64,000 nucleotides of DNA from Pseudomonas psychrophila (GCF_001043005.1 NZ_JYKZ01000001.1:62001-126000), one strand, 5' to 3'; shown: positions 22,098-31,929, counted from the first letter of the stretch. Program-made: numbers and translations. The notes: generated by a model not told the origin, from the letters alone.

Positions 22098-22955
22098 TTA
22101 TTTAGCGGTCCACTCGGCAACACGCTCTGGGTGCTTGGCAACCCACTCTTTGGCCGCTGCTTCAGGCTTAGCCCCCTCTTGAATTGCCAACATTACTTCA
22201 CCAATTTCATCTTTTGAGTTCCAGGAAAATTTTTCCAGAAACGCGACAACTTCCGGCGCTTTTTTACTCAACTCTTTGCTACCGATGCTATTGACGGTTT
22301 CTGCAGCGCCATACACGCCTTTAGGATCCTCTAGAAAACGCAGTTTCCACTTGGCAAACATCCAGTGCGGCACCCAACCCGTGACAGCAATGGGTTCTTT
22401 TTTGGCATACGCGCGACCCAACTCCGAAGTCATGGCAGCTCCGGAACTGGCTTGCAACTTGTAGCCCTTCAGATCGTAGTCCTTGATGGACTCATCAGTT
22501 TTGAGCATCACTCCCGACCCGGCATCAATGCCGATAATTTTATTTTTAAATTCGTCGCTACCCTTCAAGTCAGCAATGGACTGGGCTTTCACATAATCAG
22601 GGACGATGAGGCCAATTTTCGCATCTTTAAAGTTCGGCCCGTAATCAACGACCTTGTCCTTGTTCTTGGCCCAGTACTCGCCATGAGTGACCGGCAACCA
22701 GGCGGACAACATGGCGTCCAGTTTGCCCGTGGCAACGCCCTGCCACATGATCCCGGTGGCGACCGGCATCAATTTCACGTCATAACCCAGCTTCTGTTTA
22801 ATGACCTGCGCCGCCACATGAGTGGTCGCCACGCTGTCGGACCAGCCATCCACATAACCAATATTCAGAGTCGGCTTGCTCTCGGCGCATGCCAACCCTG
22901 CACTCATCGCTAGCACCAAGGTTGCTCCCGCGCTCAAAAGGCGTCGCATCTTCAT
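22098..22955 (-). CDS. glycine-betaine-type substrate-binding protein, BetX-like
   Basis: Periplasmic binding protein of 285 residues, OpuAC/ProX family. The signal peptide ends LACA-ES. The mature part has NIGYVDGWSDSVATTHV, the ligand-site tryptophan block LSAWLPVTHGEYW, and VTGWVPHWMFAKW. Aromatic boxes of this kind bind quaternary amines. No permease or ATPase gene is adjacent, so it must share a transporter encoded elsewhere. From memory, P. aeruginosa has the orphan binding protein BetX beside yjcH-actP, which supports this name. ATG 22955 is chosen for the GGGGAATC ribosome site and signal peptide. Confidence 0.88.
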   Translation of the reverse strand: MKMRRLLSAGATLVLAMSAGLACAESKPTLNIGYVDGWSDSVATTHVAAQVIKQKLGYDVKLMPVATGIMWQGVATGKLDAMLSAWLPVTHGEYWAKNKDKVVDYGPNFKDAKIGLIVPDYVKAQSIADLKGSDEFKNKIIGIDAGSGVMLKTDESIKDYDLKGYKLQASSGAAMTSELGRAYAKKEPIAVTGWVPHWMFAKWKLRFLEDPKGVYGAAETVNSIGSKELSKKAPEVVAFLEKFSWNSKDEIGEVMLAIQEGAKPEAAAKEWVAKHPERVAEWTAK

Positions 22956-23245
22956 CTTTGATTCCCCACAGTGCCGGGCCCGACGAGTGCCGGACCACAT
23001 CAACGTGCCTACAAGGCTTACACCCCATAGTCACCTGCACCCGATAATCAACCTCGACTGCTTGCCGTCCTGCTCTGACGACGACCCCCATACAACCAGC
23101 AGCGACATTGTGGCCACACCCAATTAGATACCCGCGAAGTTTGTCCAGATGGCTGCCTGAACTTTGCATGTCAAAATTATACGGAGGCGCTGGGCCCGCT
23201 CAATTGCAGGTAAGATGCGCGGCTTTGCTCCCATACGGCCTGACC

Positions 23246-24796
23246 ATGTCTGCGACTGCCCGCTTCCCCGTGCTGCCTTATCTCCTTGCCTGCTTACTGG
23301 GCGTGTTTGCCATTGCTGGCTTCTGGTATGGCCTTGGCCAACCGGTGATATTGCCCGATGCCGCAACACCGACCCATAAACTGCAATGCGCGTCGTACAC
23401 GCCGTTCGACAAGGACCAATCGCCGTTCGACCAGCCTTTCGTACCTCGTGCCGAACGCATGGACGCGGACCTGGCATTGCTGGCCACCCGCTTCCAGTGC
23501 ATTCGAACCTATTCGCAGGCCGGCCTTGAAGGCCTGCCAGATCTTGCACGCAAGCACGGTCTTAAATTGATGATCGGAGCCTGGGTCAGCAGCGATCCGG
23601 TTGCCACCGCACAGGAAGTCGACGCCCTGATCGCCTCGGCCAATGCCAACCCGGACGTGGTCAGTTCGGTCATCGTCGGCAACGAAGCCTTGCTGCGCAA
23701 AGAAGTCACCGCACCGCAACTGGTCAAACTGATCAACACGGTAAAAAGCCAGATCAAGCAGCCCGTGACTTACGCCGACGTTTGGGAATTTTGGCTACAA
23801 CACCCTGAAATCGCCCCGGCAGTGGACTTTCTGACCATTCACCTGCTGCCTTATTGGGAGGATGACCCAGCAGGCATTGATCAGGCGGTGAACCATGTCG
23901 CACAAATTCGCCAGGTGTTCGGTAACAAGTTTGCCCCCAAAGACATCCTGATCGGCGAGACCGGCTGGCCCAGCGAAGGCCGCCAACGCGAAACCGCCCT
24001 GCCTAGCCGGGTCAACGAAGCCAAATTCATTCGCGGTTTTGTCACCCAGGCCGAAGAAAACGGCTGGAAATACAATCTGATCGAAGCGTTCGATCAACCC
24101 TGGAAGCGCGGCAGCGAAGGTGCTGTTGGTGGTTACTGGGGCTTGTTTGATGCTGACCGCCAGGACAAAGGCATTCTGGCTGGCCCAGTGTCTAATCTGC
24201 CGCACTGGCCTGTCTGGCTGGGGTTGAGCGTACTGGTTTTCTTGAGCACGCTGGTGATGGGCGGGCGCGTTCGCGCGCCACGCTCAGCCTTGCTGCTGCC
24301 AGCACTCGGCGCCTTGGCGGGTTGCAGCATCGTGGCTTGGGCCGAGCTGGCCTCTGTCACCAGCCGCTACGCCGGAGAATGGGCCTGGGCTGGCCTGTTG
24401 GTTGGCCTGAACCTGATGGTAATGGCCCACGCCGCATTGGCCCTTGGCCAGAAAGAAGGCTGGCGCGAACGCCTGTTTAATTTGCTGGAGCGCCATGCTG
24501 GCTGGTGGTTGGCAGCGGCAGGGTTTGCCGGTGCTGTGATGATGCTGGGACTGGTGTTTGAGCCACGCTATCGCAGCTTCCCGAGTGCAGCACTGATACT
24601 GCCCGCACTGGTTTACCTGCTGCGCCCTGTACGCGGGCCACGCCGCGAATTCGGCCTGCTGGCACTGATCATCGGCGCGGGCATACCGCTGCAGTTGTAC
24701 CGTGAAGGCCTGAACAACGAGCAAGCCTGGACATGGGCATTGGTGAGCGTACTGATGGTCATTGCGTTGTGGCGTAGCGTGCGACAAAAAGCGTAA
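23246..24796 (+). CDS. GH17-type beta-glucan enzyme with membrane domain
   Basis: Membrane protein of 516 residues. One N-terminal helix (about 8-30) precedes a GH17 glycoside hydrolase domain (about 45-310) with the acid/base Glu147 in VGNEALL and nucleophile Glu238 in IGETGWPS. The C-terminal 190 residues hold about six helices. Enzymes of this type in pseudomonads act as beta-1,3-glucan hydrolases or transglycosylases, and may shape osmoregulated periplasmic glucans (family knowledge; substrate here inferred). The start at 23246 fits the membrane helix, though its ribosome site is weak; the frame is open back to 23108. Confidence 0.86.
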   Translation: MSATARFPVLPYLLACLLGVFAIAGFWYGLGQPVILPDAATPTHKLQCASYTPFDKDQSPFDQPFVPRAERMDADLALLATRFQCIRTYSQAGLEGLPDLARKHGLKLMIGAWVSSDPVATAQEVDALIASANANPDVVSSVIVGNEALLRKEVTAPQLVKLINTVKSQIKQPVTYADVWEFWLQHPEIAPAVDFLTIHLLPYWEDDPAGIDQAVNHVAQIRQVFGNKFAPKDILIGETGWPSEGRQRETALPSRVNEAKFIRGFVTQAEENGWKYNLIEAFDQPWKRGSEGAVGGYWGLFDADRQDKGILAGPVSNLPHWPVWLGLSVLVFLSTLVMGGRVRAPRSALLLPALGALAGCSIVAWAELASVTSRYAGEWAWAGLLVGLNLMVMAHAALALGQKEGWRERLFNLLERHAGWWLAAAGFAGAVMMLGLVFEPRYRSFPSAALILPALVYLLRPVRGPRREFGLLALIIGAGIPLQLYREGLNNEQAWTWALVSVLMVIALWRSVRQKA

Positions 24797-24807
24797 CGCC
24801 CCACCTT

Positions 24808-24893
24808 GTGGGAGCCGGGCTTGCCCGCGATTCAGGCGATGCGATCTGTCAGGCAGACCGCGCTGATGCCTTCGCGAGCAGGTTCGCTCTCAC
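24808..24893. repeat. degenerate REP-type inverted pair
   Basis: GTGGGAGCCGGGCTTGCCCGCGA is matched by an inverted diverged copy, TTCGCGAGCAGGTTCGCTCTCAC. It lies between two converging genes. Confidence 0.8.
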
Positions 24894-24904
24894 ATTGCGG
24901 CTTC

Positions 24905-25267
24905 TTACTTCGCTGCACGCACCAGTCGCAACCCGGCGATCACCACGGCAAACACTGCCAGGCTGGCGTTGTAGAGCGCCAGCGCCGGAAAGCCGAATAA
25001 CAAAGCCAGCACCGCCAGCGCATTGCCGACGCGCCCACGTACACAAAACGCGATAATCGACAGCACCAGCGCAACCCAACCCAGCACCCTGAAATGAATC
25101 AACAACCCCAGGTTTGAGCGCAGTTGGCACTCCCAGCGCACCGCCTCAGCAACACACGTCCCGACCCACTGCGGGTCTTCCATCAAGCCGTAACGCAACC
25201 CATAACTGGCTGCCAGCCAGACAGGCAGGGCGATAAGCAGCAAGATTAACGGCAAACGAGGTCGCAT
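24905..25267 (-). CDS. hypothetical small membrane protein
   Basis: Unrecognised protein of 120 residues. There are hydrophobic segments near residues 5-24, 55-80 and 83-112. Between the first two lies a short loop with two cysteines (GTCVAEAVRWECQL), possibly periplasmic and disulfide-bonded. The ATG at 25267 has GGAG five bases upstream. It is convergent with the GH17 gene, separated by a REP. No function can be proposed. Confidence 0.78.
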   Translation of the reverse strand: MRPRLPLILLLIALPVWLAASYGLRYGLMEDPQWVGTCVAEAVRWECQLRSNLGLLIHFRVLGWVALVLSIIAFCVRGRVGNALAVLALLFGFPALALYNASLAVFAVVIAGLRLVRAAK

Positions 25268-25494
25268 AAATACTCCGATAGACAAAAGCGGCGCTCAGCT
25301 TAATCCCCATCCTTGGCTATGCAAGCCTTGCAATCAGATATCTGTTAACTAAAGTCATTCAGCGTGTATCTTGAGTGGCTTTTCGCCTTTTCGGGACTCT
25401 TTAGGGTTTTTTAGTGCCGCGGTATGGCACTTCAGCACAAGCCCTGTGGTCATAGCCTGCGAATCTTTTGCGCACCTTCTTAGGGATAGTCTTC

Positions 25495-26793
25495 ATGCTA
25501 CGTTCTCTGCCCCTCGCTGCCTTACTCGGCGGCCTTATTTTGAGTGCGTCCGCACAAGCGGTCGATGTCGATCCCGCAACTTATGGCTACCCGATCACGA
25601 ATCCGTTTGAAGCCACGATTGCCACCACTCCGCCGCAAATGCGCCCGCTGCTGCCCGACGAAGAGGACATCAAACAATCGGATTACACCCTCAGCCTGCG
25701 CCCCGAGCGCGAATTCACGCTGCCCGCCAACTTTTGGGCCGTGAAAAAGCTGACCTACCGCATGGCCAAACAGGATCACCCGGCACCGCTGATGTTTCTG
25801 ATTGCCGGCACGGGGGCGGCGTACGACAGCAGCCTCAACGAGTACCTGAAAAAACTCTTCTACCAAGAGGGTTATCACGTAGTGCAGCTGTCATCACCGA
25901 CCAGCTACGACTTCATGAGTGCGGCTTCGCGCCTGGCCACACCTGGCATTAGCCAGTACGACGCCGAGGACCTGTATCACGTGATGCAAGCCGTACGCGC
26001 CCAGCAGGCCAACGTCCCGGTGACCGACTACTACCTGGCTGGTTACAGCCTGGGAGCGCTGGATGCAGCATTCGTCAGCCATCTGGATGAAACCCGCAAG
26101 AGCTTCAACTTCAAGAAAGTGTTGATGCTCAATCCCCCGGTCAACCTCTTCACCTCCATCAGCAACCTCGACAAGCTGGTGCAAACAGAGGTTAAGGGCA
26201 TCAACAACAACACGACGTTCTACGAACTGGTACTGGGCAAGCTGACCCGCTACTTTCAGGACAAAGGCCACGTAGACCTCAATGCAGCCCTGGTCTACGA
26301 CCTGCAAAATTCCAAGGAGCGCCTGACCAACGAGCAGATGGCGATGCTGATCGGCACCGTATTCCGCTTCTCGTCGGCAGACATCGTATTCACCTCGGAC
26401 CTGATCAATCGCCGCGGCCTGATTACACCGCCCAATTACCCGATTACCGAAGGCACCAGCCTTACGCCGTTCCTCAAGCGCTCGTTGCAGTGTGATTTCG
26501 ACTGCTACCTGACTGAGCAGGTGATTCCGATGTGGCGCGCCAAAACCGATGGCGGCAGCCTCCTGCAACTGATTGACCAAGTCAGTCTGTACGCGCTCAA
26601 GGATTATCTGAAAGACAGCCCTAAAATTGCCGTCATGCATAACGCCGACGACATTATCCTGGGGCCTGGCGATCTTGGGTTCCTGCGTAAAACCTTCGGT
26701 AACCGCCTGACGGTTTACCCGTATGGTGGCCACTGCGGCAATCTCAACTACCGTGTCAACGCTGACGATATGCTGGAGTTCTTCCGTGGCTAA
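25495..26793 (+). CDS. secreted alpha/beta hydrolase translationally coupled to mlaA
   Basis: Protein of 432 residues with signal peptide MLRSLPLAALLGG...ASAQA. The core is an alpha/beta hydrolase: nucleophile elbow AGYSLGAL (Ser), late acid in NADDIILGPGD, and catalytic His in YPYGGHCGNL. It is predicted to be periplasmic, possibly a lipase or esterase. Relatives have sometimes been labelled serine/threonine kinase, but no kinase motif is present. Its last eight bases overlap the mlaA start, so both are probably made together, and a link to phospholipid handling in the envelope is inferred. The start at 25495 follows TAGGGA. Confidence 0.82.
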   Translation: MLRSLPLAALLGGLILSASAQAVDVDPATYGYPITNPFEATIATTPPQMRPLLPDEEDIKQSDYTLSLRPEREFTLPANFWAVKKLTYRMAKQDHPAPLMFLIAGTGAAYDSSLNEYLKKLFYQEGYHVVQLSSPTSYDFMSAASRLATPGISQYDAEDLYHVMQAVRAQQANVPVTDYYLAGYSLGALDAAFVSHLDETRKSFNFKKVLMLNPPVNLFTSISNLDKLVQTEVKGINNNTTFYELVLGKLTRYFQDKGHVDLNAALVYDLQNSKERLTNEQMAMLIGTVFRFSSADIVFTSDLINRRGLITPPNYPITEGTSLTPFLKRSLQCDFDCYLTEQVIPMWRAKTDGGSLLQLIDQVSLYALKDYLKDSPKIAVMHNADDIILGPGDLGFLRKTFGNRLTVYPYGGHCGNLNYRVNADDMLEFFRG

Positions 26794-27574
26794 ACAATTA
26801 TTGCTTCTTGCCGCCCTGCTCGGCGCAGGCTTCGCCCAAGCAGATAACAGCAAGGCTCACACGGAGCTCACGCCAGATGTCGACGGCTTCACCCAGCCGT
26901 TGAAACTGCTGAACTTCAATCCGGGCCTGGACCAGCGCGAGTTTGAACGCGCTACCATGAACGCATTGAGCATCTATGACCCCCTGGAGCCGCTCAACCG
27001 CCGGATTTACCACTTCAACTACCGCTTTGATCAGTGGGTATTCCTGCCTGTGGTCAATGGCTATCGTTACGTCACCCCGAGCTTTCTGCGTACTGGCGTG
27101 AGTAACTTTTTCAGCAACCTGGGCGATGTGCCAAACCTGTTCAACAGCCTGCTGCAGCTCAAGGGTCACCGCTCGCTGGAGACCACAGGGCGCTTGCTGT
27201 TGAACACCACGCTGGGCGTAGGCGGCCTGTGGGACCCGGCAACAGCCATGGGCCTGCCCCGTCAGAGCGAAGACTTTGGTCAGACCCTGGGCTTTTATGG
27301 TGTACCGGGCGGCGCCTATCTGATGCTGCCGATCTTAGGGCCGTCGAACCTGCGTGACACCACCGGCCTTGCCGTCGATTTTGGCGTCAATCAGCAGATC
27401 AACTTCCTGAATGTGCCTCACGAAAGTACTCGCCATCCGGAAATCTGGGTACTGGGCGCCATCGATAAGCGCTACAACACCAGCTTCCGCTATGGCCAGT
27501 TCGACTCACCGTTTGAGTACGACAAGCTGCGCTACATCTACACCGAAGCGCGTAAATTGCAGATTGCAGAGTAG
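26786..27574 (+). CDS. mlaA: MlaA (VacJ) family phospholipid-transport protein
   Basis: Protein of 262 residues of the MlaA/VacJ family, the outer-membrane part of the Mla system that removes misplaced phospholipids from the outer leaflet. Family blocks are YDPLEPLNRRIYHFNYRFD, FFSNLGDVPNLFNSLLQ, RLLLNTTLGVGGLWDPA and EDFGQTLGFYGVPGGAYLMLP (given in part). It starts at GTG 26786 inside the upstream hydrolase gene, with GGAG nearby. The E. coli protein is a lipoprotein, but this N-terminus (AALLGAGFAQADN) has no cysteine, so it should be cut by signal peptidase I. Confidence 0.95.
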   Translation: MAKQLLLLAALLGAGFAQADNSKAHTELTPDVDGFTQPLKLLNFNPGLDQREFERATMNALSIYDPLEPLNRRIYHFNYRFDQWVFLPVVNGYRYVTPSFLRTGVSNFFSNLGDVPNLFNSLLQLKGHRSLETTGRLLLNTTLGVGGLWDPATAMGLPRQSEDFGQTLGFYGVPGGAYLMLPILGPSNLRDTTGLAVDFGVNQQINFLNVPHESTRHPEIWVLGAIDKRYNTSFRYGQFDSPFEYDKLRYIYTEARKLQIAE

Positions 27575-27591
27575 CCCTGTATGCAAACCCC

Positions 27592-27695
27592 GTAGTCGCT
27601 GCCGCAGGCTGCGAAGAGTTGCGTAGCAACCCGTTCTCCTGAATGTTGCGTGAAAGGCCCTTGCGGGCTTTATCGCAGCCTTCGGCAGCGGCTAC
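27592..27695. repeat. inverted repeat GTAGTCGCTGCCGCAGGCTGCG
   Basis: GTAGTCGCTGCCGCAGGCTGCG and an inverted relative (CGCAGCCTTCGGCAGCGGCTAC) surround a smaller hairpin AAAGGCCCTTGCGGGCTTT at about 27652-27671, which may act as terminator between mlaA and the converging patatin gene. Confidence 0.82.
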
Positions 27696-27707
27696 AGATC
27701 CGACCGC

Positions 27708-28853
27708 TTAAACCCGCAAAAACTCTCCCAATGCATCACGCTTGGCCATGGCGTCACGACGTCCAAGCTCGATCAGCTCCCGGCAATAGCCAGCCTCGAA
27801 CAGCAAATAACTCAGTACCCCTGCGCCACTGGTTTTGGTCGCACCGGGCCCTCTCAGGAACATGCGTAACGCTGCGGGCAGTTCATGTCGATGGCGGGCT
27901 GCAATTTCGTCTATGGGCTGGCTCGGCGCGATCACCAACACCTCTACGGGTGACAGGCCAAGGTTGTCGGTTTGTCTGGGCAGCAAGCGGCTGAAGTGGT
28001 TCAGGCGCTCCAGCAGTTCGATATCGCTCTCCAGACTGTCGATAAACGTGCTGTTGAGCATGTGACCGCCGATTTGCGCCAGGGTGGGCTGTTGAGCGTT
28101 GTAGTAACGCAGCTGACCCTCTTGCGTGTCCGGCCCTCGCGGATTGCCGCTTACCCCCACCACAAGCACCCGGTTGGCGCCCAAGTGCAGCGCCGGGCTG
28201 ATGGGGGCTGATTGGCGCACGGCACCGTCGCCAAAGTACTCTTCGCCAATCTTGATCGGGGCAAACAGCAGCGGAATCGCCGAACTGGCCAACAAATGCT
28301 CTACCGTCAACGCCGTGGGCGTACCGATGCGCCGATGCCGCAGCCAGCCCTCGATCGTGCCCTTGCCTTGATAAAAGGTCACCGCCTGGCTGGACGAATA
28401 ACCGAACGCTGTGACCGCAACTGCCCGCAGGTGCTGCTCGGCAATCGCCTGTTCAATGCCGGGAAAGTTGATTTTGTCCTGGAGCAGATCGCGCAGGGGC
28501 GAACTGTTGAGCAGTGCCACCGGGACATGAGAGCCCAGCCCGAGCAGGCTGTGCCCCACGAATCGACTGGCTTGACGCAATACCCCCGGCCAGTCGCTAC
28601 GCAATACCCGGTGGCTTTCAAAGCCCTGCCAGAAGGCGGTCAGGTGCTCGACCGCACGGGTGAAGTCCATCGCACCGCTGGCCAGGCTCACCGCGTTGAT
28701 CGCCCCCGCAGAGGTGCCGACGATCACGGGGAACGGGTTCGGCGCACCCGCAGGCAGCAACTCGGCAATCGCTGCCAGCACCCCCACCTGATAGGCCGCC
28801 CGCGCTCCACCGCCAGACAGAATCAGGCCCGTGACCGGCTCGACTGTCGTCAC
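27708..28853 (-). CDS. patatin-like phospholipase
   Basis: Lipid acyl hydrolase of 381 residues. The oxyanion loop LSGGGARAAYQVG is at 12-24, the nucleophile Ser48 in GTSAGA, and the catalytic Asp209 in FGDGAVRQ: the Ser-Asp dyad of patatins. No signal peptide or membrane segment is seen. It begins at GTG 28853, 27 bases after the lpxL stop, with no strong ribosome site, so it is probably expressed with lpxL. A role in membrane lipid turnover is inferred from the dyad and its neighbours. Confidence 0.92.
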   Translation of the reverse strand: MTTVEPVTGLILSGGGARAAYQVGVLAAIAELLPAGAPNPFPVIVGTSAGAINAVSLASGAMDFTRAVEHLTAFWQGFESHRVLRSDWPGVLRQASRFVGHSLLGLGSHVPVALLNSSPLRDLLQDKINFPGIEQAIAEQHLRAVAVTAFGYSSSQAVTFYQGKGTIEGWLRHRRIGTPTALTVEHLLASSAIPLLFAPIKIGEEYFGDGAVRQSAPISPALHLGANRVLVVGVSGNPRGPDTQEGQLRYYNAQQPTLAQIGGHMLNSTFIDSLESDIELLERLNHFSRLLPRQTDNLGLSPVEVLVIAPSQPIDEIAARHRHELPAALRMFLRGPGATKTSGAGVLSYLLFEAGYCRELIELGRRDAMAKRDALGEFLRV

Positions 28854-28880
28854 TGCGGGCAGGCCGTACAGCGAATGACC

Positions 28881-29813
28881 TCAGCCGCGCTTGTCGTACA
28901 GCTTGGGCTCGCCCGGTGGACGGGTCTTGAAGCGGCGATGAGCCCACAGGTATTGCTCAGGGCACTCACGCACCGCCCGCTCGACCCATTGATTGATTCG
29001 CAGGCAATCAGCCTCATCGCTGTCTCCGGGGAAATCCTTCAGGGGAGGATGAATGACCAACTTGTACCCACTGCCATCAGCCAGTCGTTGTTGAGTAAAG
29101 GGTACAACCTGAGCTTTGCCCAGTTTGGCAAATTTGCTGGTTGCGGTAACCGTGGCCGCCTCAATGCCGAACAACGGCACAAAGATACTTTGCTTGGCGC
29201 CGTAGTCCTGATCGGGTGCATACCAGATGGCCCGGCCGGAGCGCAGCAACTTGAGCATGCCGCGCACGTCATCGCGCTCAACCGCCAGGGAATCGACGTT
29301 GTGCCGCTCACGCCCACGACGCTGAATGAAGTCGAACAACGGGTTTTTATGCTCGCGATACATGCCATCAATGGTGTGCTGCTGACCCAGCAGGGCGGCG
29401 CCAATCTCCAGGGTGGTGAAGTGGAAGGCCATCAGGATGACGCCCTTGCCCTCCATCTGAGCCTGTTTGAGATGCTCCAGCCCTTCGACATGGGCCAATT
29501 TCGCCAGTCGCGGCTTGGACCACCACCAACTCATGGCCATCTCGAAAAACGCGATACCGGTAGAGGCAAAGTTGTCCTTGAGCAACTGTTTGCGCTCGGC
29601 GGCGGTTTTTTCGGGGAAACACAGCTCCAGGTTGCGCGACGCAATGCGTCGGCGATCACCGGCCACCCGGTACATCAACGCACCCAGCCCACGGCCGATA
29701 CACAGTTGTACTTTATAAGGCAGTTGAACAACCAACCACAGCACGCCCAGCCCCAGCCATAGCAGCCAGAAGCGCGGATGAAAAAAAGCAGCACGAAAAC
29801 GCGGGCGATCCAT
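28881..29813 (-). CDS. lpxL: lipid A lauroyl-type acyltransferase (LpxL/HtrB family)
   Basis: Inner-membrane acyltransferase of 310 residues that adds a secondary acyl chain to lipid A. A single N-terminal helix (about 10-32) anchors it. The catalytic motif HFTTLE (H-x4-E) has the LpxL form. RRGRERHNVDSL and WYAPDQDYG are further family blocks. ATG 29813 is used (MDRPRFRAAFFHPRFW); the frame extends 11 codons further without support. It is divergent from minC. Confidence 0.93.
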   Translation of the reverse strand: MDRPRFRAAFFHPRFWLLWLGLGVLWLVVQLPYKVQLCIGRGLGALMYRVAGDRRRIASRNLELCFPEKTAAERKQLLKDNFASTGIAFFEMAMSWWWSKPRLAKLAHVEGLEHLKQAQMEGKGVILMAFHFTTLEIGAALLGQQHTIDGMYREHKNPLFDFIQRRGRERHNVDSLAVERDDVRGMLKLLRSGRAIWYAPDQDYGAKQSIFVPLFGIEAATVTATSKFAKLGKAQVVPFTQQRLADGSGYKLVIHPPLKDFPGDSDEADCLRINQWVERAVRECPEQYLWAHRRFKTRPPGEPKLYDKRG

Positions 29814-29932
29814 TAATGATTCCGGACAGACACAAGGGTCGGGCATTCTACATCGTTCGACCCGGCTTGCGGCTTGCGGGCGTTCTCGTTATAAGTCTCA
29901 GCACTTTAAGTGACAAGTCGCGTTAAGCAACC

Positions 29933-30670
29933 ATGAGCCAAACCGAATCGCAAGACCAAGCCCCTGTGTTCCAGTTAAAGGGCAGTATGCTCGCCATTAC
30001 GGTGCTGGAACTGGCGCACAACGACCTTGAGGCCCTTGACCGTCAACTGGCGGCCAAAGTGGCCCAGGCGCCTAATTTTTTCAGTAACACCCCGCTCGTC
30101 CTGGCGCTGGACAAATTGCCCGCCGGCGAAGGGGCTATCGATTTGCCGGGGCTGATGCGCGTGTGCCGTCAGCATGGCCTGCGTACCCTGGCAGTTCGCG
30201 CCAACCGTATTGAAGACATCGCAGCGGCCATCGCCATTGACCTGCCCGTCCTTCCGCCTTCAGGGGCTCGTGAACGACCGATTGACCCCGTCGAAGTCGT
30301 CGCGCCGAAAAAACCTGAAAAACCGCCTGAGCCGACCATCAAACCAACCAAAATCATCACCAGCCCCGTACGCGGTGGTCAAACAGTGTATGCCGAGGGT
30401 TGTGACCTGGTGGTTATCGCCTCTGTAAGCCCGGGCGCGGAACTTATGGCCGATGGCAACATCCATGTTTACGGGCCAATGCGTGGCCGAGCGCTTGCCG
30501 GCCATAAAGGCAACACCAAGGCGCGGATTTTCTGTCAGCAACTGAGCGCCGAACTGGTGTCGATTGCAGGCAAGTACAAGGTATCTGAAGACCTGCGAAG
30601 AGATCCGCTGTGGGGAACAGGCGTTCAGATCAGTCTGTCAAGTGACATGTTGAACATCACCCGTCTTTAA
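29933..30670 (+). CDS. minC: septum site-determining protein MinC
   Basis: Cell-division inhibitor of 245 residues that blocks FtsZ rings near the poles. The N-terminal domain (about 10-105) binds FtsZ. A Pro/Lys-rich linker ([11 protein letters not shown]) follows. The C-terminal beta-helix domain has [16 protein letters not shown] and [14 protein letters not shown], the part that binds MinD. It is the first gene of minCDE, 188 bases ahead of minD. Confidence 0.97.
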   Translation: MSQTESQDQAPVFQLKGSMLAITVLELAHNDLEALDRQLAAKVAQAPNFFSNTPLVLALDKLPAGEGAIDLPGLMRVCRQHGLRTLAVRANRIEDIAAAIAIDLPVLPPSGARERPIDPVEVVAPKKPEKPPEPTIKPTKIITSPVRGGQTVYAEGCDLVVIASVSPGAELMADGNIHVYGPMRGRALAGHKGNTKARIFCQQLSAELVSIAGKYKVSEDLRRDPLWGTGVQISLSSDMLNITRL

Positions 30671-30858
30671 CGGATACTCTCGCCATTTTCCAAGCATCTC
30701 AAATTCGTAGAGAAAACAGATTTCACCTTGTAGGCAACCAACACCCAAACAGCGTTTACGCTCTCGGATGATGACCCGCCAAGGCTGTTTGCCTGCAGTC
30801 GTTTATAGAGATGTTATTCAGGGGCTAAAAAGTCCTTTTTCCTTAGGGGTGAAACACC

Positions 30859-31671
30859 TTGGCCAAGATTCTAGTGGTTACATCCGGCAAGGGTGGTGTG
30901 GGTAAGACCACCACCAGCGCCGCTATCGGTACCGGCCTCGCTCTGCGCGGCCACAAAACAGTGATCGTCGACTTCGACGTTGGCTTGCGTAACCTCGACC
31001 TGATCATGGGTTGCGAGCGCCGCGTGGTGTATGACTTCGTCAACGTGGTCAACGGCGAAGCCAACCTGCAGCAGGCACTGATCAAAGACAAGCGCCTGGA
31101 AAACCTCTACGTGCTGGCCGCCAGCCAGACCCGTGACAAGGATGCGCTGACCAAGGAAGGCGTCGAAAAAGTTCTGATGGAACTTAAGGAAACCTTCGAA
31201 TACGTGGTCTGCGATTCACCGGCCGGCATCGAAACCGGTGCTCACCTGGCCATGTACTTCGCAGACGAAGCGATTGTAGTGACCAACCCGGAAGTATCCT
31301 CGGTACGTGACTCCGACCGCATGCTGGGCCTGCTGGCCAGCAAATCGCGCCGCGCCGAACTGAACCAGGACCCTATCAAGGAACACCTGCTTCTGACCCG
31401 CTACAACCCGGATCGTGTTTCCAAGGGCGAAATGCTCGGCGTTGAAGACGTCAAGGAAATTCTGGCCGTTGCCCTGCTGGGCGTGATTCCTGAATCCCAA
31501 GCGGTATTGAAGGCGTCCAACCAGGGCGTACCCGTGATCCTTGATGATCAGAGCGACGCCGGTCAGGCCTACAGCGATGCGGTTGATCGCCTGCTGGGCA
31601 AAACCGTGGAGCACCGATTCCTGGATGTACAGAAGAAGGGATTCTTCGAGCGCCTGTTTGGAGGCAACTAG
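30859..31671 (+). CDS. minD: septum site-determining ATPase MinD
   Basis: ParA/MinD ATPase of 270 residues. It starts with TTG (TTGGCCAAG) after AGGGGTG. The deviant Walker A GKGGVGKTT is at 10-18, Walker B-like DFDVGLRNLDL follows, and the C-terminal amphipathic helix FFERLFGGN binds the membrane. It recruits MinC to the membrane and is released by MinE. The weak TTG start may help hold the MinC:MinD ratio. It lies 3 bases ahead of minE. Confidence 0.98.
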   Translation: MAKILVVTSGKGGVGKTTTSAAIGTGLALRGHKTVIVDFDVGLRNLDLIMGCERRVVYDFVNVVNGEANLQQALIKDKRLENLYVLAASQTRDKDALTKEGVEKVLMELKETFEYVVCDSPAGIETGAHLAMYFADEAIVVTNPEVSSVRDSDRMLGLLASKSRRAELNQDPIKEHLLLTRYNPDRVSKGEMLGVEDVKEILAVALLGVIPESQAVLKASNQGVPVILDDQSDAGQAYSDAVDRLLGKTVEHRFLDVQKKGFFERLFGGN

Positions 31672-31674
31672 ACA

Positions 31675-31929
31675 ATGAACATTTTTGACTTCTTTCGTAC
31701 CCGCAAAACGCCATCCACCGCGTCGGTCGCGAAAGAGCGTCTACAGATCATCGTGGCGCACGAGCGTGGCCAACGCAGCACCCCGGACTATCTGCCAGCC
31801 CTGCAAAAAGAGCTGGTCGAGGTGATCCGCAAATACGTCAACATCGGGGATGATCAAGTACAGATCGCCCTGGAGAACGAGGGTAGCTGCTCGATTCTGG
31901 AACTCAACATCACACTGCCTGATCGTTAA
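31675..31929 (+). CDS. minE: cell division topological specificity factor MinE
   Basis: Protein of 84 residues that stimulates MinD ATPase to drive pole-to-pole oscillation. It has the N-terminal membrane-binding [11 protein letters not shown] and the anti-MinCD helix [12 protein letters not shown]. The C-terminal topological domain ends in [11 protein letters not shown]. It is the last gene of the operon. Confidence 0.97.
   Translation: MNIFDFFRTRKTPSTASVAKERLQIIVAHERGQRSTPDYLPALQKELVEVIRKYVNIGDDQVQIALENEGSCSILELNITLPDR

Noticed and set aside
25495..26793. Serine/threonine kinase label sometimes given to this family
   Set aside because: No kinase motifs are present; a GYSLG elbow and matching Asp and His show an alpha/beta hydrolase.
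28212..29762. Plus-strand open frame spanning the patatin and lpxL genes
   Set aside because: It runs antisense across two good genes and their junction, with no motif.
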